Shown here: positions 25,049-33,637 of the stretch, piece by piece | Numbering within the stretch: the first letter of the stretch is position 1 | Layout: each line of letters begins with the position of its first letter | Assembly: GCF_001953885.1 (NCBI RefSeq) | Contig: NZ_MQUS01000006.1 | Span: 186,001 to 250,000 of the forward strand | DNA length: 64,000 nucleotides | Source: Streptomyces sp. IMTB 2501 | GTDB lineage: Bacteria > Actinomycetota > Actinomycetes > Streptomycetales > Streptomycetaceae | Reading direction: 5' to 3' | Made by a program: the position numbers and the translations under genes | Notes under the pieces: model-generated | The model's database searches: none | What the model was told of the DNA's origin: nothing | The model's input: only the letters and a program-made list of their open reading frames with translations

Positions 25049-25984
25049 ATGGCCACCATCCAGGAAACGACGCGACCGCCCCGATGTCTCGATGACGTCC
25101 CCGGCTGGTTCCCGGTGCTCGACCAGTTGCTCTTCGACTGGTTCCTGAACCGGCAGGAAACCGCCGGGATGCGGGGTGATCTGCTGGAAGTCGGCGTCTA
25201 CATGGGCAAGAGCGCGATCTTCATAGGGCGGCACCAGCAGCCCGCCGAGCGGTACACCGTGTGCGACCTCTTCGAGGGCGACGCCCCGGACGACGCCAAC
25301 CGGGCCGAGTCGACGAAGTCGTACAGCGCGCTGACCCGGCGCGTCTTCGAGGAGAACTACCGCTCGTTCCACGACGAGCTGCCCCGGGTGCTCCAGGGGC
25401 CCAGTTCCGTGGTCCCCACCGAAGTCGCGCCCCGCTCCTGCCGGTTCGTGCACATCGACGCCTCTCACCTGTACGAGCATGTGCACGGCGACATCGGGGC
25501 CGCGCACGATCTGCTGCTCCCGGACGGCATCGTCGTCCTGGACGACTTCCGCTCCGAGCACACCCCCGGAGTCTCGATAGCGACCTGGGAGGCCGTGCTC
25601 AACCGCGGCCTGCGCCCCGTCTGTCTGAGCACCCAGAAGCTGTACGGCACCTGGGGCGACCCGGAGCCGGTCCAGGAAGAGCTGCTGGCGATGGTGCGGG
25701 AGCGGTCCGACTGCCATCTGAGCGTCCAGGAGGCCGCCGGGCACCGGATCGTCCGGCTGAAGTCGAAGGGCATGCGGGCACCGGATTTCCCGCCCGCCAA
25801 GCACGCGGAGGCCACCGAGGAGCCGGTGCCGCAGGAGCCGGCGGCACCAAAGCCCGCTCCCGCGCCGTCTCCGGCCCGGCCCGCACCGCGCCGGAGCACG
25901 AGCCGGGCCCGCAAGGTCGCCGTCGATCTCCTCCCGCCGGTGGTCACGAGGGCGATCCGCAACGCCCGCGCCGCCCGGAAGTGA
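25049..25984 (+). CDS. SAM-dependent methyltransferase (Methyltransf_24-like) with Pro/Ala-rich basic tail
   Basis: The 311-residue protein has LLEVGVYMGKSAIFIGRHQ as SAM motif I (about residues 45-63). RYTVCDLFEGDAP and HIDASHLYEHVHGDI follow, the latter typical of Methyltransf_24 sugar O-methyltransferases. Residues about 250-285 are Pro/Ala-rich and the last 25 are basic and amphipathic, possibly a membrane-association tail. The same RVAR/ARAARK-type basic ending is seen in neighbouring glycosyltransferases. It probably methylates a sugar of the wall glycopolymer. A 19-bp perfect hairpin follows its stop. Confidence 0.8.
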   Translation: MATIQETTRPPRCLDDVPGWFPVLDQLLFDWFLNRQETAGMRGDLLEVGVYMGKSAIFIGRHQQPAERYTVCDLFEGDAPDDANRAESTKSYSALTRRVFEENYRSFHDELPRVLQGPSSVVPTEVAPRSCRFVHIDASHLYEHVHGDIGAAHDLLLPDGIVVLDDFRSEHTPGVSIATWEAVLNRGLRPVCLSTQKLYGTWGDPEPVQEELLAMVRERSDCHLSVQEAAGHRIVRLKSKGMRAPDFPPAKHAEATEEPVPQEPAAPKPAPAPSPARPAPRRSTSRARKVAVDLLPPVVTRAIRNARAARK

Positions 25985-26038
25985 GAGCCTGTGTCACATC
26001 CCCGGCCGGACCAGCGCGCGGGATGTGACACAGGCTCT
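25984..26038. terminator. 19-bp perfect inverted repeat between convergent genes
   Basis: AGAGCCTGTGTCACATCCC (25984-26002) and its exact complement (26020-26038) flank a 17-base loop, CGGCCGGACCAGCGCGC. It lies between the stop of the methyltransferase and the stop of the TetR gene and could terminate both strands. No T-run follows. The arm sequence is not simply GC-rich, so a MITE-like origin is also possible. Confidence 0.7.
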
Positions 26039-26043
26039 ACGGC

Positions 26044-26694
26044 TCAGCCGATCCCGTACCGCGCCCCGACACCCGCGACGACGATCGCCAGCCCCTCCTC
26101 GAACTGCGCGTCATAGCCGTCGAAGAGCAGCTGCCCGGCCTCGGCGGCCAGCGGGTACTCGGCCAGCCGCCGGGCGCGGTCAGCGATGTCGTACCCCTCC
26201 CGGCGCTCGCCCGGGAGGGGCTGCACGCCCTGTTCCTCGATGACGAAGCCGACGGTGTACGCGCTGCTCGTACGGCCCGCGTGGACGGCCTGGGCGAGGG
26301 TGAACCCGGCCTGCGTCAGCAGCCGCAGGTTCGCCTCCAGCGCGGGGGCGTGCTCCGTGCCCGTGAAACGTGAACCGCTGAAGACCTTCGCCCCGTCGCG
26401 GTAGCCGAGCAGCGCGGCCCGCAGTCCGCGGTTCGACTTCAGCAGCCGTTCCTGCCAGGTGTCGGCGGGATCGAGCGCGGCACCGGCGACCATCCGCCGG
26501 TACATCTCCGTCGCCATCTCGTCCAGCAGCGCCTGCTTGTCCTTGAAGTGCCAGTACAGCGCGGGCGCCTTGACGTCCAGTTCCTTGGCGATGGCACGCA
26601 GGGTCAGGCCGTCCAGACCGACCTCGTTCAGCAGCCGCAGGGCGGTGTCGGCGACGCGGCGGCGGTCCAGGGGGACGCGTTTCTCGGGGCTCAC
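26044..26694 (-). CDS. TetR family repressor (TetR_C, tetracycline-repressor-like)
   Basis: The 216-residue protein starts at GTG 26694. Its N-terminal HTH (about residues 12-50) includes LRAIAKELDVKAPALYWHFKDKQALLDE, closely matching the TetR class proper. The C-terminal ligand domain resembles TetR_C. It is divergent from an FAD monooxygenase of the aromatic hydroxylase type, like the tetR/tet(X) logic. Two identical-type operators, CTTAAC-n3-GTTAAG, lie in the 71-bp gap, so autorepression and control of the monooxygenase are very likely. The ligand is probably a polycyclic aromatic or antibiotic-like substrate. Confidence 0.9.
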   Translation of the reverse strand: MSPEKRVPLDRRRVADTALRLLNEVGLDGLTLRAIAKELDVKAPALYWHFKDKQALLDEMATEMYRRMVAGAALDPADTWQERLLKSNRGLRAALLGYRDGAKVFSGSRFTGTEHAPALEANLRLLTQAGFTLAQAVHAGRTSSAYTVGFVIEEQGVQPLPGERREGYDIADRARRLAEYPLAAEAGQLLFDGYDAQFEEGLAIVVAGVGARYGIG

Positions 26695-26703
26695 ACTTGA
26701 CAG

Positions 26704-26718
26704 CTTAACAGCGTTAAG
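26704..26718. promoter_or_regulatory. TetR operator 1
   Basis: CTTAACAGCGTTAAG is a perfect 6-bp inverted repeat around AGC, immediately upstream of the TetR GTG start. It is matched by a second site 37 bp away. Occupancy would block transcription of the regulator. Confidence 0.8.
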
Positions 26719-26740
26719 GGCACGCTCATGAGCGACGGCA

Positions 26741-26755
26741 CTTAACGACGTTAAG
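26741..26755. promoter_or_regulatory. TetR operator 2
   Basis: CTTAACGACGTTAAG is a perfect 6-bp inverted repeat around GAC. It directly abuts the ribosome site (AAGGAGATAAGTC) of the monooxygenase gene. A repressor bound here would block the monooxygenase promoter or early elongation. Confidence 0.8.
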
Positions 26756-26765
26756 GAGATAAGTC

Positions 26766-28136
26766 ATGGATGTCCTGATCGTGGGCGCGGGCCCCACCGG
26801 CCTGGCCCTCGGCATCGACCTCGCCCGGCGCGGCGTGGACGCGCTGGTCGTGGAGCGGGCGGAGAGGCTGTTCCCCGGCTCGCGCGGCAAGGGGATCCAG
26901 CCGCGTACCCAGGAGGTCTTCGACGACCTCGGCGTACTGCAGGCGATCCGGGCGGCCGGCGGCCCCTACCCGCACCGGATGATCTGGAAGGACGGCGAGC
27001 GGGTCGGAGAGCAGCCGCTGTTCGAGCCGGTGGAGGCGGACGAGGGCGCGCCGTACACCGAGCCGCTGATGGTCGCGCAGTGGCGCACGCAGGAGGTCCT
27101 CCACGCCCGGCTGACGGAGCTGGGGGGCGAGGTGGCCTTCGGGCGCGAGGTGACGGGTCTGGGACAGGACGCGGAGGGCGTGACCGCACACTTCGCCGAC
27201 GGTACGACCGCGCGCGCGGCGTACGTCGTCGCCGCCGACGGCGGCCGGTCGGCCGTCCGGCGTGCGCTGGGCGTCGGCATGGCCGGGGAGACGGTCGATC
27301 CGGCGCCGTTCCTGGTGGCGGACGTGCGGGTGAACGGGCTCGACCGGGACTACTGGCACGAGTTCCCCAAGGACGACGGCAGCGCCGTGGCCCTGTGCCC
27401 GCTGGCCGGCACCGACGCCTTCCAGATGCAGGTGCGCCTCGCGGAGGGCACGGAACCCGACCTGTCCCTGGACGGCATCCGCAAGCTGGTCGCCGCCTAC
27501 ACGCACCTCGGCGCAGAGGACGTCACGGAGCTGCGCTGGGTCTCGGACTTCCGGCCCCGCGCGGCGCTGGCGGACCGCTTCCGGGTGGGCCGGGTCCTCC
27601 TCGCGGGCGACGCGGCACACATCCACTCACCGGCCGGCGGCCAGGGCCTGAACACCAGCGTCCAGGACGCCTACAACCTGGGCTGGAAGCTGGGCGCGGT
27701 GCTGCGCGCCGGAGCGCCTGACTCGCTCCTCGACACCTACGAGGAGGAGCGCCGGGTGAACGCGGCGGCCATGCTCGACCTGTCGACGGGGGTGCACCGC
27801 GGCGAGGTACGCCGCGGAAAGGCGACGGTACAGCTGGGCCTGGGCTACCGGGAGTCGTCCCTGAGCGCGGAGACGCGGAAGAACCCGCCAGCCGTCCAGG
27901 CGGGCGACCGCGCCCCTGACGGCATGGTGTCCGGCATTCGCCTCTTCGACGCGCTCCGGGGCCCGCACTGGACCCTCCTGGGCGCGGAAACCTCCCTCCC
28001 CGGCGTCCGAGCCCTCCCGGCGGCCCCGGAGTCCTACGGCCCGGGCGTCTTCCTGATCCGCCCGGACGGGTATGTGGGCTGGGCGGGCGACTCGTCGGAT
28101 GGGGCCAGGGAGTATCTCGGGCACTTCTCGGGGTGA
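26766..28136 (+). CDS. FAD-dependent aromatic monooxygenase
   Basis: The 456-residue flavoprotein has the N-terminal dinucleotide motif VLIVGAGPTGLALGIDLARRG, the DG motif (VVAADGGRSAVRRALG, about 155-170) and the GD motif (VLLAGDAAHIHSPAGGQGLN, about 278-297). This is the class A hydroxylase pattern of PgaE/RdmE and rifampicin or tetracycline monooxygenases. A short C-terminal thioredoxin-like domain ends with VFLIRPDGYVGWAG. It hydroxylates an aromatic or polyketide-type substrate using NAD(P)H and O2. Regulation by the divergent TetR through the twin operators is strongly suggested. GGAG lies nine bases before the ATG. Confidence 0.92.
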   Translation: MDVLIVGAGPTGLALGIDLARRGVDALVVERAERLFPGSRGKGIQPRTQEVFDDLGVLQAIRAAGGPYPHRMIWKDGERVGEQPLFEPVEADEGAPYTEPLMVAQWRTQEVLHARLTELGGEVAFGREVTGLGQDAEGVTAHFADGTTARAAYVVAADGGRSAVRRALGVGMAGETVDPAPFLVADVRVNGLDRDYWHEFPKDDGSAVALCPLAGTDAFQMQVRLAEGTEPDLSLDGIRKLVAAYTHLGAEDVTELRWVSDFRPRAALADRFRVGRVLLAGDAAHIHSPAGGQGLNTSVQDAYNLGWKLGAVLRAGAPDSLLDTYEEERRVNAAAMLDLSTGVHRGEVRRGKATVQLGLGYRESSLSAETRKNPPAVQAGDRAPDGMVSGIRLFDALRGPHWTLLGAETSLPGVRALPAAPESYGPGVFLIRPDGYVGWAGDSSDGAREYLGHFSG

Positions 28137-28141
28137 GACGG

Positions 28142-28723
28142 TCAGTCGTCGCCGTCGAGGAGGGTGTCGACGGAGAGGTCCAGGGTGACGCCGACGGATT
28201 CGGGGACGGGGACGGTCTGGCCACGCTTGAAGCGGACGGGGTCGGGGTACTTCCCGTCGGTTGGGCCGGTGTACAGCAGGACCTCCTCGTGCTTGCGGTC
28301 CGCGATGAGGTAGACGGGGAGGCCGGCCTGGGCGTAGCACTCGACCTTGGGACCGAGGTCGTCGGACCAGTTCGAGGACGTCACTTCCACGACCATGCGG
28401 AAGACGTTCGGTGCGTAGTAGTTCTTCTTGACATGGGCGTCGCGGAAGTCCGGGTCGACGACGGAGAAGTCAGGGATCGCGAAGTCTTCGGGCAAGGTGG
28501 GCAACCAGAGCCCGACGCCCTGGACGTACTCATACCCCGCCTCAACGAGCCCCGCCCGATCGAAAGCCCTGCCCAGTTTCGTCAGCGACAGAGCGTGCGA
28601 ACCATCCGGCGGCGGTGTCACAGTGAGCCTCCCCTGGAGAATCTCCACGCGGTGGCCAGGCAGTGCACGGGCAAGCTGGTCGGCAGCCTCGCCCAGGGTC
28701 AGCTCCTGCTGCAGTACGGCCAT
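28142..28723 (-). CDS. Uma2 family (PD-(D/E)XK-like) protein
   Basis: The 193-residue protein fits the Uma2/DUF820 family. It has VEILQGRLTVTPPPDGSHA near the N-terminus and the nuclease-like core FAIPDFSVVDPDF...VVEVTSSNWSDDLGPKVECYAQAGLPVYLIAD (Asp, Glu-Val-x-Ser, Lys). The fold is that of restriction-type endonucleases, but no cellular function is established for these proteins, which are abundant in Streptomyces and cyanobacteria. GAGGAGG lies just before the ATG at 28723. The gene stands alone, convergent with the monooxygenase. Confidence 0.85.
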   Translation of the reverse strand: MAVLQQELTLGEAADQLARALPGHRVEILQGRLTVTPPPDGSHALSLTKLGRAFDRAGLVEAGYEYVQGVGLWLPTLPEDFAIPDFSVVDPDFRDAHVKKNYYAPNVFRMVVEVTSSNWSDDLGPKVECYAQAGLPVYLIADRKHEEVLLYTGPTDGKYPDPVRFKRGQTVPVPESVGVTLDLSVDTLLDGDD

Positions 28724-28815
28724 GGCGTCCTCCTCTTCGGGGCCCACTTTTCACGAGCGTAACCGGGTACGTGCCGCTTCCGCTCGTGATCGCTCATACG
28801 GAGTAACCGCCCAGC

Positions 28816-30396
28816 TCAGAACACCTCCGAAGGCTCGTAAGCCCCCCAAACCCCCCGCAGCGCGTTGCACACCTCCCCCACCGTCGCCCTCCCCCGCAGC
28901 GCCTCCTTCATCGGATACAGCACGTTCTCCTCTCCCTCGGCCGCCTTCTTCAGCGCGTCCAGTGCCGTGTCCACCGCGCCCTGGTCCCGTCCGGCCCGCA
29001 GCTTGGCCAAGCGGCCCGCCTGCCGGGCCTCGATCGCCGGGTCGACCCGCAACGGCTCGTACGGTTCCTCCTCGTCGAGCTGGAAGCGGTTGACACCCAC
29101 GACCACCCGCTCTCCGGAGTCCGTCTCCTGGGCGATCCGGTAGGCGTTGCGTTCGATCTCGGCCTTCTGGAATCCCCGTTCGATCGCCGCCACCGCTCCG
29201 CCCAGGTCCTCGACCCTGCGCATCAGGTCGACGGCCGCCTCCTCGACGTCGTCCGTCATCCGCTCCATCGCGTACGAGCCCGCGAAGGGGTCGACCGTCG
29301 CGGTCACGTCCGTCTCGTGCGCCAGCACCTGCTGGGTGCGCAGCGCCAGCCGTGCGCTCTTGTCCGTCGGCAGGGCGATCGCCTCGTCGAAGGAGTTGGT
29401 GTGCAGCGACTGCGTGCCGCCGAACACCGCGGCCAGGGCCTGGACGGCGACCCGGACCAGGTTCACCTCGGGCTGCTGGGCCGTCAGCTGGACGCCGGCC
29501 GTCTGGGTGTGGAAACGGAGCATCAGGGACTTGGGGTTCCGGGCCCCGAACTCCTCGCGCATCACCCGCGCCCAGATCCTCCTCGCCGCGCGGAACTTGG
29601 CGACCTCCTCCAGCAGCGTCGTACGGGCCACGAAGAAGAAGGACAGGCGGGGGGCGAAGCCGTCGACGTCCATGCCGGCCGCGACCGCCGTACGGACGTA
29701 CTCGATGCCGTCCGCCAGGGTGAAAGCGATCTCCTGAACGGGTGACGCTCCCGCCTCGGCCATGTGGTAGCCGGAGATCGAGATCGTGTTCCACTTCGGG
29801 ATCTCGGCGGTGCAGTACCTGAAGATGTCCGCCGTCAGGCGCAGGGACGGTTTCGGCGGGAAGATGTACGTCCCCCGTGCGATGTACTCCTTCAGCACGT
29901 CGTTCTGGATCGTGCCCGTCAGCTGGTCGGGCCGCGCCCCCTGCTCCTCCGCCACCAGCTGGTAGAGCAGGAGGAGCAGGGCCGCCGGGGCGTTGATCGT
30001 CATCGATGTCGAGACCTGGTCGAGCGGGATGCCGTCGAACAGCACCCGCATGTCCTCGATCGAGTCGATCGCCACGCCCACCTTGCCGACCTCGCCGTGG
30101 GCGAGCGGGGCGTCCGAGTCGTGGCCCATCTGGGTGGGCAGGTCGAAGGCGACCGAGAGGCCGGTGGTGCCGTGGGCGATCAGCTGCCGGTACCGGGCGT
30201 TGGACTCGGCGGCCGTACCGAAGCCGGCGTACTGCCGCATGGTCCAGGGGCGGCCGGTGTACATGGTGGGGTACACCCCGCGGGTGAAGGGGTACGCGCC
30301 CGGTTCGCCCAGTTTCCCGGCCGGGTTCCAGCCGTCCAGCGCCTGGGGTCCGTAGACCGGCTCGATCGGCAGCCCCGACTCCGACTCACGCGCCAT
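28816..30396 (-). CDS. Methylmalonyl-CoA mutase family large subunit without B12-binding domain
   Basis: The 526-residue protein is the TIM-barrel catalytic part of an acyl-CoA mutase: [18 protein letters not shown] (about residues 44-61), [48 protein letters not shown]. The C-terminal cobalamin domain (with DxHxxG) is absent, so a separate small subunit encoded elsewhere is needed, as for IcmA/IcmB. Residues often cited as specificity-determining appear mutase-like (Tyr in TMYTG, Arg in PSLRL) rather than the Phe/Gln of isobutyryl-CoA mutase. Methylmalonyl-CoA or a related malonyl ester is thus the likelier substrate. Confidence 0.9.
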   Translation of the reverse strand: MARESESGLPIEPVYGPQALDGWNPAGKLGEPGAYPFTRGVYPTMYTGRPWTMRQYAGFGTAAESNARYRQLIAHGTTGLSVAFDLPTQMGHDSDAPLAHGEVGKVGVAIDSIEDMRVLFDGIPLDQVSTSMTINAPAALLLLLYQLVAEEQGARPDQLTGTIQNDVLKEYIARGTYIFPPKPSLRLTADIFRYCTAEIPKWNTISISGYHMAEAGASPVQEIAFTLADGIEYVRTAVAAGMDVDGFAPRLSFFFVARTTLLEEVAKFRAARRIWARVMREEFGARNPKSLMLRFHTQTAGVQLTAQQPEVNLVRVAVQALAAVFGGTQSLHTNSFDEAIALPTDKSARLALRTQQVLAHETDVTATVDPFAGSYAMERMTDDVEEAAVDLMRRVEDLGGAVAAIERGFQKAEIERNAYRIAQETDSGERVVVGVNRFQLDEEEPYEPLRVDPAIEARQAGRLAKLRAGRDQGAVDTALDALKKAAEGEENVLYPMKEALRGRATVGEVCNALRGVWGAYEPSEVF

Positions 30397-30475
30397 GGAT
30401 GCCTCCGCACTACGTCCTGTCACCCTCACCATGCCCCGTCGTTCGACGGCGGTCACGCTGGGAAACATCCCCGGC

Positions 30476-31327
30476 ATGAGGAACTCGGGAAGACCTGCCG
30501 CCGTACTCGCCTCGGCCGCCGCCCTCGCCGCCCTCTGCGGCTGCACCGTGCAGCCCACGGACGCCGATGGCAAAGCCAGGGCTCCGCTGCACATCCAGAC
30601 CCCGGAAAGCGTGCCCCAGACCCCGGAGAGCCTGCCCACGGATCCCACCCGAACGGCCCAACCGTCACTGTCCGCGCCCGCGCCCGCGTCCGCTCCCCGC
30701 GTCCTGTGGTCGCGCGGCGACAGCGGGCCCGCCGTACGGGAGCTGCAGGCGCGGCTGCGCCAGCTGGACTGGCTGTCCGAGGGGCCGACGGGGTCGTACG
30801 GCGAGCTGACCGAGCAGGGTGTCCGGGGCTTCCAGGGCAAGCGCGGGCTGCCGCAGACCGGGCGGACGGACACCGTCACCTGGCAGCGGCTGGTGGCCAT
30901 GACCCACGCACCCGGCACCTGGGAGCTGTATCTGATGGGCGGTCAGCCGGCCGGCCCGCCCGACCCGCGCTGTCTGACCGGCCGCGTGCTGTGCATCGAC
31001 AAGACGACACGGACCCTGCGCTGGATGGTCGACGGCCGGACCGTGACGACGACGGCTGTGCGGTTCGGGACGCAGTACACCCCGACCCGGGAGGGCGTCT
31101 TCCACATCTACTGGAAGGCGCGGAACTGGGTGTCGACGCTCTACCACTCGCCGATGCCGTACGCGATGTTCTTCAGCCGCGGCCAGGCCGTGCACTATTC
31201 GTACGACTTCGCGGCGCGCGGATACGCGGGAGGCTCGCACGGGTGCGTCAACGTCCGGGACCAGGCCGCGATCCAGCAGCTGTTCGCGCAGGTGCGGGTG
31301 GGCGACAAGGTCGTCGTCCATTGGTGA
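30476..31327 (+). CDS. Lipoprotein L,D-transpeptidase with peptidoglycan-binding domain
   Basis: The 283-residue protein (starting [17 protein letters not shown]; an in-frame ATG at 30431 is an alternative) has a lipobox ALCGC. A Pro/Thr/Ser linker, a PG_binding_1 domain ([20 protein letters not shown]...TWQRLV, about residues 70-135) and a YkuD catalytic domain follow. The active-site motif is [23 protein letters not shown], with His and Cys in SHGCVN. It would form 3-3 cross-links or attach proteins to peptidoglycan outside the membrane. It is divergent from the mutase gene and followed by a 13-bp hairpin. Confidence 0.93.
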   Translation: MRNSGRPAAVLASAAALAALCGCTVQPTDADGKARAPLHIQTPESVPQTPESLPTDPTRTAQPSLSAPAPASAPRVLWSRGDSGPAVRELQARLRQLDWLSEGPTGSYGELTEQGVRGFQGKRGLPQTGRTDTVTWQRLVAMTHAPGTWELYLMGGQPAGPPDPRCLTGRVLCIDKTTRTLRWMVDGRTVTTTAVRFGTQYTPTREGVFHIYWKARNWVSTLYHSPMPYAMFFSRGQAVHYSYDFAARGYAGGSHGCVNVRDQAAIQQLFAQVRVGDKVVVHW

Positions 31328-31374
31328 GAGCCGTCCGGTGAGAATCGTCGTCCACCGGGGAGACGGGCTGCGGG

Positions 31375-31411
31375 GCGCGGGCGGGACCGGGGGAACGTGT
31401 CCCGCCCGCGC
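31375..31411 (+). terminator. Terminator-like hairpin after the L,D-transpeptidase
   Basis: GCGCGGGCGGGAC (31375-31387) pairs perfectly over 13 bp with GTCCCGCCCGCGC (31399-31411) around an 11-base loop. It lies 48 bases after the transpeptidase stop. The remaining sequence to 31595 shows no supported gene. Confidence 0.6.
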
Positions 31412-31595
31412 CAGGTGCACGAGCCGTGGGTACGGGGGGAACCCCGGCTCAGTGCGACGGCCGATGACCAGTCGGCTCACTCAGTACTGCGTACGGGGCG
31501 CCAAAAACGTCACACCCCGCGCGGACTATTTTTCGCGGGCCACGAAACCGCAGGTCAGATGGGTGGGAGGGGGGCGCACTTCCGGCGCCGCGGGC

Positions 31596-32723
31596 TCAGA
31601 GCGCGGTGTACGTCGGGCTTGGTGCCGGGACGGGCCCGGCGCCGGTCGTGCGGGCGGGGTGCGCCGGAGCGAGGGCCGGGGGAACCGGAGCGAGGGCCGA
31701 GGGAAGGGGCGCGGCACCGTCGCCGTGCGAGCCCTTGCCGCCGCCGCCGGAATTGCCCTTTCCGTTGCCCTCGCCGAACTGGCCGCCGCCGTCGCCGCCC
31801 TGGCCGTTCCCGTCGCCCTTGCCGCCCTTGTCCTTGCCCTTGCCGTTGCCGCCGCTGTCGCCGTTCCCGTCACCCTGGCCGCCGTTCCCCTGGCCGTCGG
31901 CCGAGCCGACGGCGGTCAGGACGACCTTGCAGAACCCGCTCACCCGGGCGCTGCCGCCCGCCAGGTTCTCCAGCGCGCGCCGGCGCCCGGTGTCCAGGCT
32001 CTTGCCGCCCTGGATGTCGCGGCAGGAAGCGGCCGCGTCCTTCCACCAGCTGCCGGGCGTGCCGGAGAGGTCGCCGGCGCCCGGAGAGGCGCTGCCGCTC
32101 GGGCGGCCGTCCGGTCCGGAGGCTTGGCCGGATGCGCCGCCGCGCGTGCCCGCGCTGCCGCTCGGGGTGCCGGGGCCCGGAGTCGGGCTCGTGGTGCCCT
32201 GCGGCGAGTCGGAGGCGGGCGGCCCTGCGGAGGGTCCGCCGGCGGAGACGGAGACGGCTGGGTGGGGATGCGCGGGCCCGAACGGCGTGGGCAGCATCCC
32301 GGTGCCGGCGGCCATGGCGACCCCGCCCAGCGTGCCCACGGCCAGCGCGGCGGCGAGCGCCAGGCGCACCGGCCGGGCCCAGCGGGGCCGCCGGTCCTGG
32401 ATTCCGGTACGGGCCGGGGCGCCGATGCGGACCAGACCGGCGTCGCCGCCGGGTCTGGGCAGGGCGGAGGTGCCGGCGGCGCGGACGGCGAGGGTCCGTT
32501 CGGCGTCGGCGGCCTCGCGGGCCTTGCGGAACGCGGCCAGGGCGGCCTGTTCGCCGGGGAGTTCACCGGTGGCGGGGGCCGCCTCCGCGGACAGCGCGCC
32601 GAGCACCTGGGAGAGGCGTTCGGCCTGGTCACATGCGGAGGCGTCGACGGCTTCCAGCGACTCACCGCGCAGCAGACGTTCCGCCGTCTCACGGTTCAGC
32701 CACTTGCCTTGCTCGTCGGCCAT
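31596..32723 (-). CDS. Membrane-anchored anti-sigma-like protein with Gly-rich extracellular tail (copy 1)
   Basis: The 375-residue protein has a cytoplasmic N-terminal segment (about 1-115: LLRGESLEAVDASACDQAERLSQVLGALS). A single membrane helix follows (about 118-140: ARPVRLALAAALAVGTLGG), then a Pro/Gly/Ser-rich outer part with a small domain containing two Cys (ASCRDIQGG...SGFCKVVL) and a Gly/Asn/Lys/Asp-rich tract. Its start overlaps the ECF sigma stop (TGATG), the usual coupling of a sigma/anti-sigma pair. No zinc-binding HxxxCxxC motif is present, so the anti-sigma role is inferred from context. A paralogue lies at 43981-44817. Confidence 0.75.
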   Translation of the reverse strand: MADEQGKWLNRETAERLLRGESLEAVDASACDQAERLSQVLGALSAEAAPATGELPGEQAALAAFRKAREAADAERTLAVRAAGTSALPRPGGDAGLVRIGAPARTGIQDRRPRWARPVRLALAAALAVGTLGGVAMAAGTGMLPTPFGPAHPHPAVSVSAGGPSAGPPASDSPQGTTSPTPGPGTPSGSAGTRGGASGQASGPDGRPSGSASPGAGDLSGTPGSWWKDAAASCRDIQGGKSLDTGRRRALENLAGGSARVSGFCKVVLTAVGSADGQGNGGQGDGNGDSGGNGKGKDKGGKGDGNGQGGDGGGQFGEGNGKGNSGGGGKGSHGDGAAPLPSALAPVPPALAPAHPARTTGAGPVPAPSPTYTAL

Positions 32724-33385
32724 CACATGTCCTTCTGCGTCCGCGCACGCATATCCGTCACAGTTGCGGACGACACCGCGCGACCACGCGGTTCTCTCTG
32801 GGGTGGGAGCGCGTCCAGCGCGCCCGGCGATTCCGGATCCTCGCGGAGCAGCTCCGCGAGCCGTTTCAGTCCGCGGTGCGCCGCGGTGCGTACGGCACCG
32901 GCGCGTTTGCCGAGCGTCTCGGCGGCGCTCTTGGCGTCGAGGCCGACCACGACCCGCAGGACGACCGCCTCGGCCTGGTCCTGCGGAAGCCGCGCGATGA
33001 GGGAGAGGGCGCCGTCGGTGGCCAGGGCCTCGATGGCCTCGCCGGCCGTGTCGGACTCGGCGGCCCGGCCGGTCAGTTCCGTCTCGTCGCCGCCTATGGC
33101 GGGGCGGCGGCCGCGCATCCGTATGTGGTCCAGGGCACGGTTGCGGGCGATCCGGGCGGCCCAGCCGCGAAAGCGGTCGGCGTCCCCGCTGAACCGGTCG
33201 AGGTCGCGGGCGATCTGCAGCCAGGCCTCGGACGCGACGTCCTCGGCGTCCGGATCACCGACCAGCGTACGTACGTATCCGAGCAGCCGCGGCTGCACGG
33301 CGCGGTACACCGTACGGAACGCGGTCTCGTCTCCGTCCTGTGCCGCACGCACCGCGGCGGTCAGCTCCGCGTCGTCCCCCAGCAC
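32723..33385 (-). CDS. ECF RNA polymerase sigma factor (copy 1)
   Basis: The 220-residue protein starts at GTG 33385 behind AAAGGGAG. Region 2 includes DAEDVASEAWLQIARDLDRF...FRGWAARIARNRALDHIR (about residues 38-80). Region 4 includes LPQDQAEAVVLRVVVGLDAKSAAETLGKRAGAVRTAAHRGLKRL (about 145-190). It is the first gene of a two-gene operon with the downstream membrane protein. The sigma at 44932-45666 is its close paralogue, sharing AQDGDETAF, the region-2 motif pattern and AGAVRTAAHRGLKRLA. The longer open frame to 33550 lacks a better start. Confidence 0.9.
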   Translation of the reverse strand: MLGDDAELTAAVRAAQDGDETAFRTVYRAVQPRLLGYVRTLVGDPDAEDVASEAWLQIARDLDRFSGDADRFRGWAARIARNRALDHIRMRGRRPAIGGDETELTGRAAESDTAGEAIEALATDGALSLIARLPQDQAEAVVLRVVVGLDAKSAAETLGKRAGAVRTAAHRGLKRLAELLREDPESPGALDALPPQREPRGRAVSSATVTDMRARTQKDM

Positions 33386-33592
33386 CTGACTCCCTTTACG
33401 CCTGTTTCCGGTCCGGCGCGAAAGGCACGTTACGGCGTGAAACCGCGCCTCGTCCACGTCCGTAGAAGATGCAACTAACTCGTGACAAGGTGCGGGTGTG
33501 CGCAGGGTAAGGGCCGAGCGTGGCCGGGGTGTGACAGAAAACGCACTCACGGCGCTGAAGGAAGTACGGGCCGCGCGCGGCCCGTAAGCGCG

Positions 33593-33634
33593 ACGGCCGG
33601 GGCCTCTCCTGTGGGGGGTGGCGGCCCCGGCCGT
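33593..33634. terminator. Strong hairpin upstream of the sigma 1 gene
   Basis: ACGGCCGGGGCC pairs perfectly over 12 bp with GGCCCCGGCCGT around an 18-base loop. The plus strand continues TGCTTCGGTTTTC, a weak T-run. A second perfect 22-base palindrome (33565-33586) lies just to its left. No gene ends here now; it may be the former terminator of the sigma 2 operon, separated from it by the island. Confidence 0.6.
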
Positions 33635-33637
33635 TGC
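33621..33637. repeat. 17-bp direct repeat, left boundary of island
   Basis: GCGGCCCCGGCCGTTGC occurs here and, in the same orientation, at 43939-43955. Both copies are preceded about 10-20 bases upstream by GCCTCTCC and followed by a YTC. They enclose about 10.3 kb of accessory genes. Confidence 0.6.
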
